A stretch of 6,009 nucleotides of DNA from DSAR01 sp034437315 (GTDB lineage: Bacteria; Chloroflexota; Anaerolineae; B4-G1): contig DAOTUC010000028.1 in the NCBI GenBank assembly GCA_034437315.1, forward strand, positions 1-6,009. The letters are read 5' to 3'. The translations under genes were made by a program, and so were the position numbers. Position 1 is the stretch's first letter. The number at the start of each line of letters is the position of its first letter. The notes below the pieces were generated by a model. That model was given only the letters and a program-made list of their open reading frames with translations. It had not been told where the DNA came from and did not search any database. Shown here piece after piece: positions 5,429 to 6,009 of this stretch.

Positions 5429-6009
5429 ATGGCAGATTATCGCATTCAGGAACATCCGATATTGGCCGTGGAGGATGAATCTGCGGCGCCCGGTTTTACC
5501 TTCACCTGGGAAGGGCAGCCTATGCAGGGCCGCGAGGGGGAGACTATCGCCTCGGCGTTGTTCGCGAACGGTGTGCGCATCTTCGGACATCATCATAAGG
5601 ATGGCGCGCCGCAGGGCATTTTTTGCGCTAATGGGCAGTGCGCCCAGTGCGCCGTCATCGCCGACGGCCTGCCGGTCAAATCATGTATGGCGCTCGTCCA
5701 GCCGGGGATGGCGGTCGAACCGCTGGATGGCAAACCGGCGCTGCCCGACCTGCACGATGCCCCCGGTATGGATCCCATTGAGTCGGTCGATGTCGAGTGC
5801 TTGATCATCGGCGGCGGACCGGCCGGCCTTTCGGCCGCTATCGAATTGGGCAAGGCCGGCGTGCGTACGCTCATCGTGGACGACAAGCACCGGCTGGGCG
5901 GCAAGCTGGTGCTTCAGACCCACAAATTCTTCGGCTCCATCGACGCTTGTTACGCCGGGACGCGGGGCGCTGATATCGCGACGAAATTGGAGGAGGAGGT
6001 GCGCCAGTT
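5429..6009 (+). CDS. Ferredoxin-FAD oxidoreductase fusion, sarcosine oxidase alpha / HcnA-HcnB-like (partial, N-terminal 193 residues)
   Basis: The frame is open from ATG 5429 to the window edge. Residues 20-100 form a [2Fe-2S] domain of the Fer2_4 type seen at the N-terminus of sarcosine oxidase alpha and in hydrogen cyanide synthase HcnA. Cys66, Cys71, Cys74 and Cys86 give the spacing CX4CX2CX11C, in the context GIFCANGQCAQC. Residues 123-160 form an FAD-binding Rossmann fold with GGGPAGLSAA (128-137), the acidic strand end IVDD (149-152) and RLGGKL (155-160). QTHKFFGS (163-170) and AGTRG (176-180) recall flavoproteins related to HdrA or NADH-dependent disulphide reductases, though I recall this only loosely. 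The protein probably passes electrons between an organic substrate or NAD(P)H and an iron-sulphur partner. The substrate cannot be told from this fragment. No signal peptide is seen, so it is likely cytosolic. The start is well supported by AGGAGG. Confidence 0.9.
   Translation, partial: MADYRIQEHPILAVEDESAAPGFTFTWEGQPMQGREGETIASALFANGVRIFGHHHKDGAPQGIFCANGQCAQCAVIADGLPVKSCMALVQPGMAVEPLDGKPALPDLHDAPGMDPIESVDVECLIIGGGPAGLSAAIELGKAGVRTLIVDDKHRLGGKLVLQTHKFFGSIDACYAGTRGADIATKLEEEVRQ

Noticed and set aside
5363..5596. 77-codon minus-strand frame over the start of the flavoprotein gene
   Set aside because: It is antisense to the ferredoxin domain coding region, which has a strong ribosome binding site and the full cysteine motif; it is a shadow.

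Overview
The window is moderately GC-rich bacterial DNA with three main genes and very little non-coding space. The membrane module of the large minus-strand protein (an LFPDGR-like TFPDGR motif and an RLWDIDPIIKRTMVYG motif followed by a GAF domain), the eukaryote-like adenylosuccinate lyase and the degenerate 7-bp repeats all suggest a Chloroflexota bacterium (Anaerolineae or Caldilineae type). This assignment is an inference; the window contains no rRNA or other marker gene.

Layout from left to right. Bases 1-78 may hold the last codons of a plus-strand gene, followed by a short hairpin and T-run (84-106). Bases 105-3734 (minus) encode a 1209-residue multidomain protein: about nine membrane helices, a GAF domain, a coiled coil, a long helical region of unknown type, a CARDB-like beta domain and a C-terminal STAND/AAA-type NTPase. 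Its front half looks like a Chloroflexota sensor histidine kinase, but no kinase domain is present and the NTPase takes the output position. Bases 3821-5230 (minus) encode adenylosuccinate lyase (PurB, purine biosynthesis). Bases 5429 to the right edge (plus) encode the start of a flavoprotein with an N-terminal [2Fe-2S] domain fused to an FAD-binding domain.

The 198-bp gap between purB and the flavoprotein gene is the most structured non-coding part. It holds two divergent promoter candidates with 17-bp spacers. Each is followed by a predicted leader of about 48 nt made mostly of tandem 7-bp repeats (ACTTAGG / ACGTAGG / ACGTATG types) that runs up to the ribosome binding site. The two arrays are mirror images, so each lies in the same orientation relative to its own gene. 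An octamer GTGACAAA occurs in both intergenic regions, three times in total.

I see no obvious single pathway joining the three genes. PurB and the sensor-NTPase gene are co-directional with an 86-bp gap and may be partly co-transcribed, but the latter has its own promoter candidate starting inside the end of purB. No CRISPR array, tRNA, rRNA, transposase or phage gene was seen.
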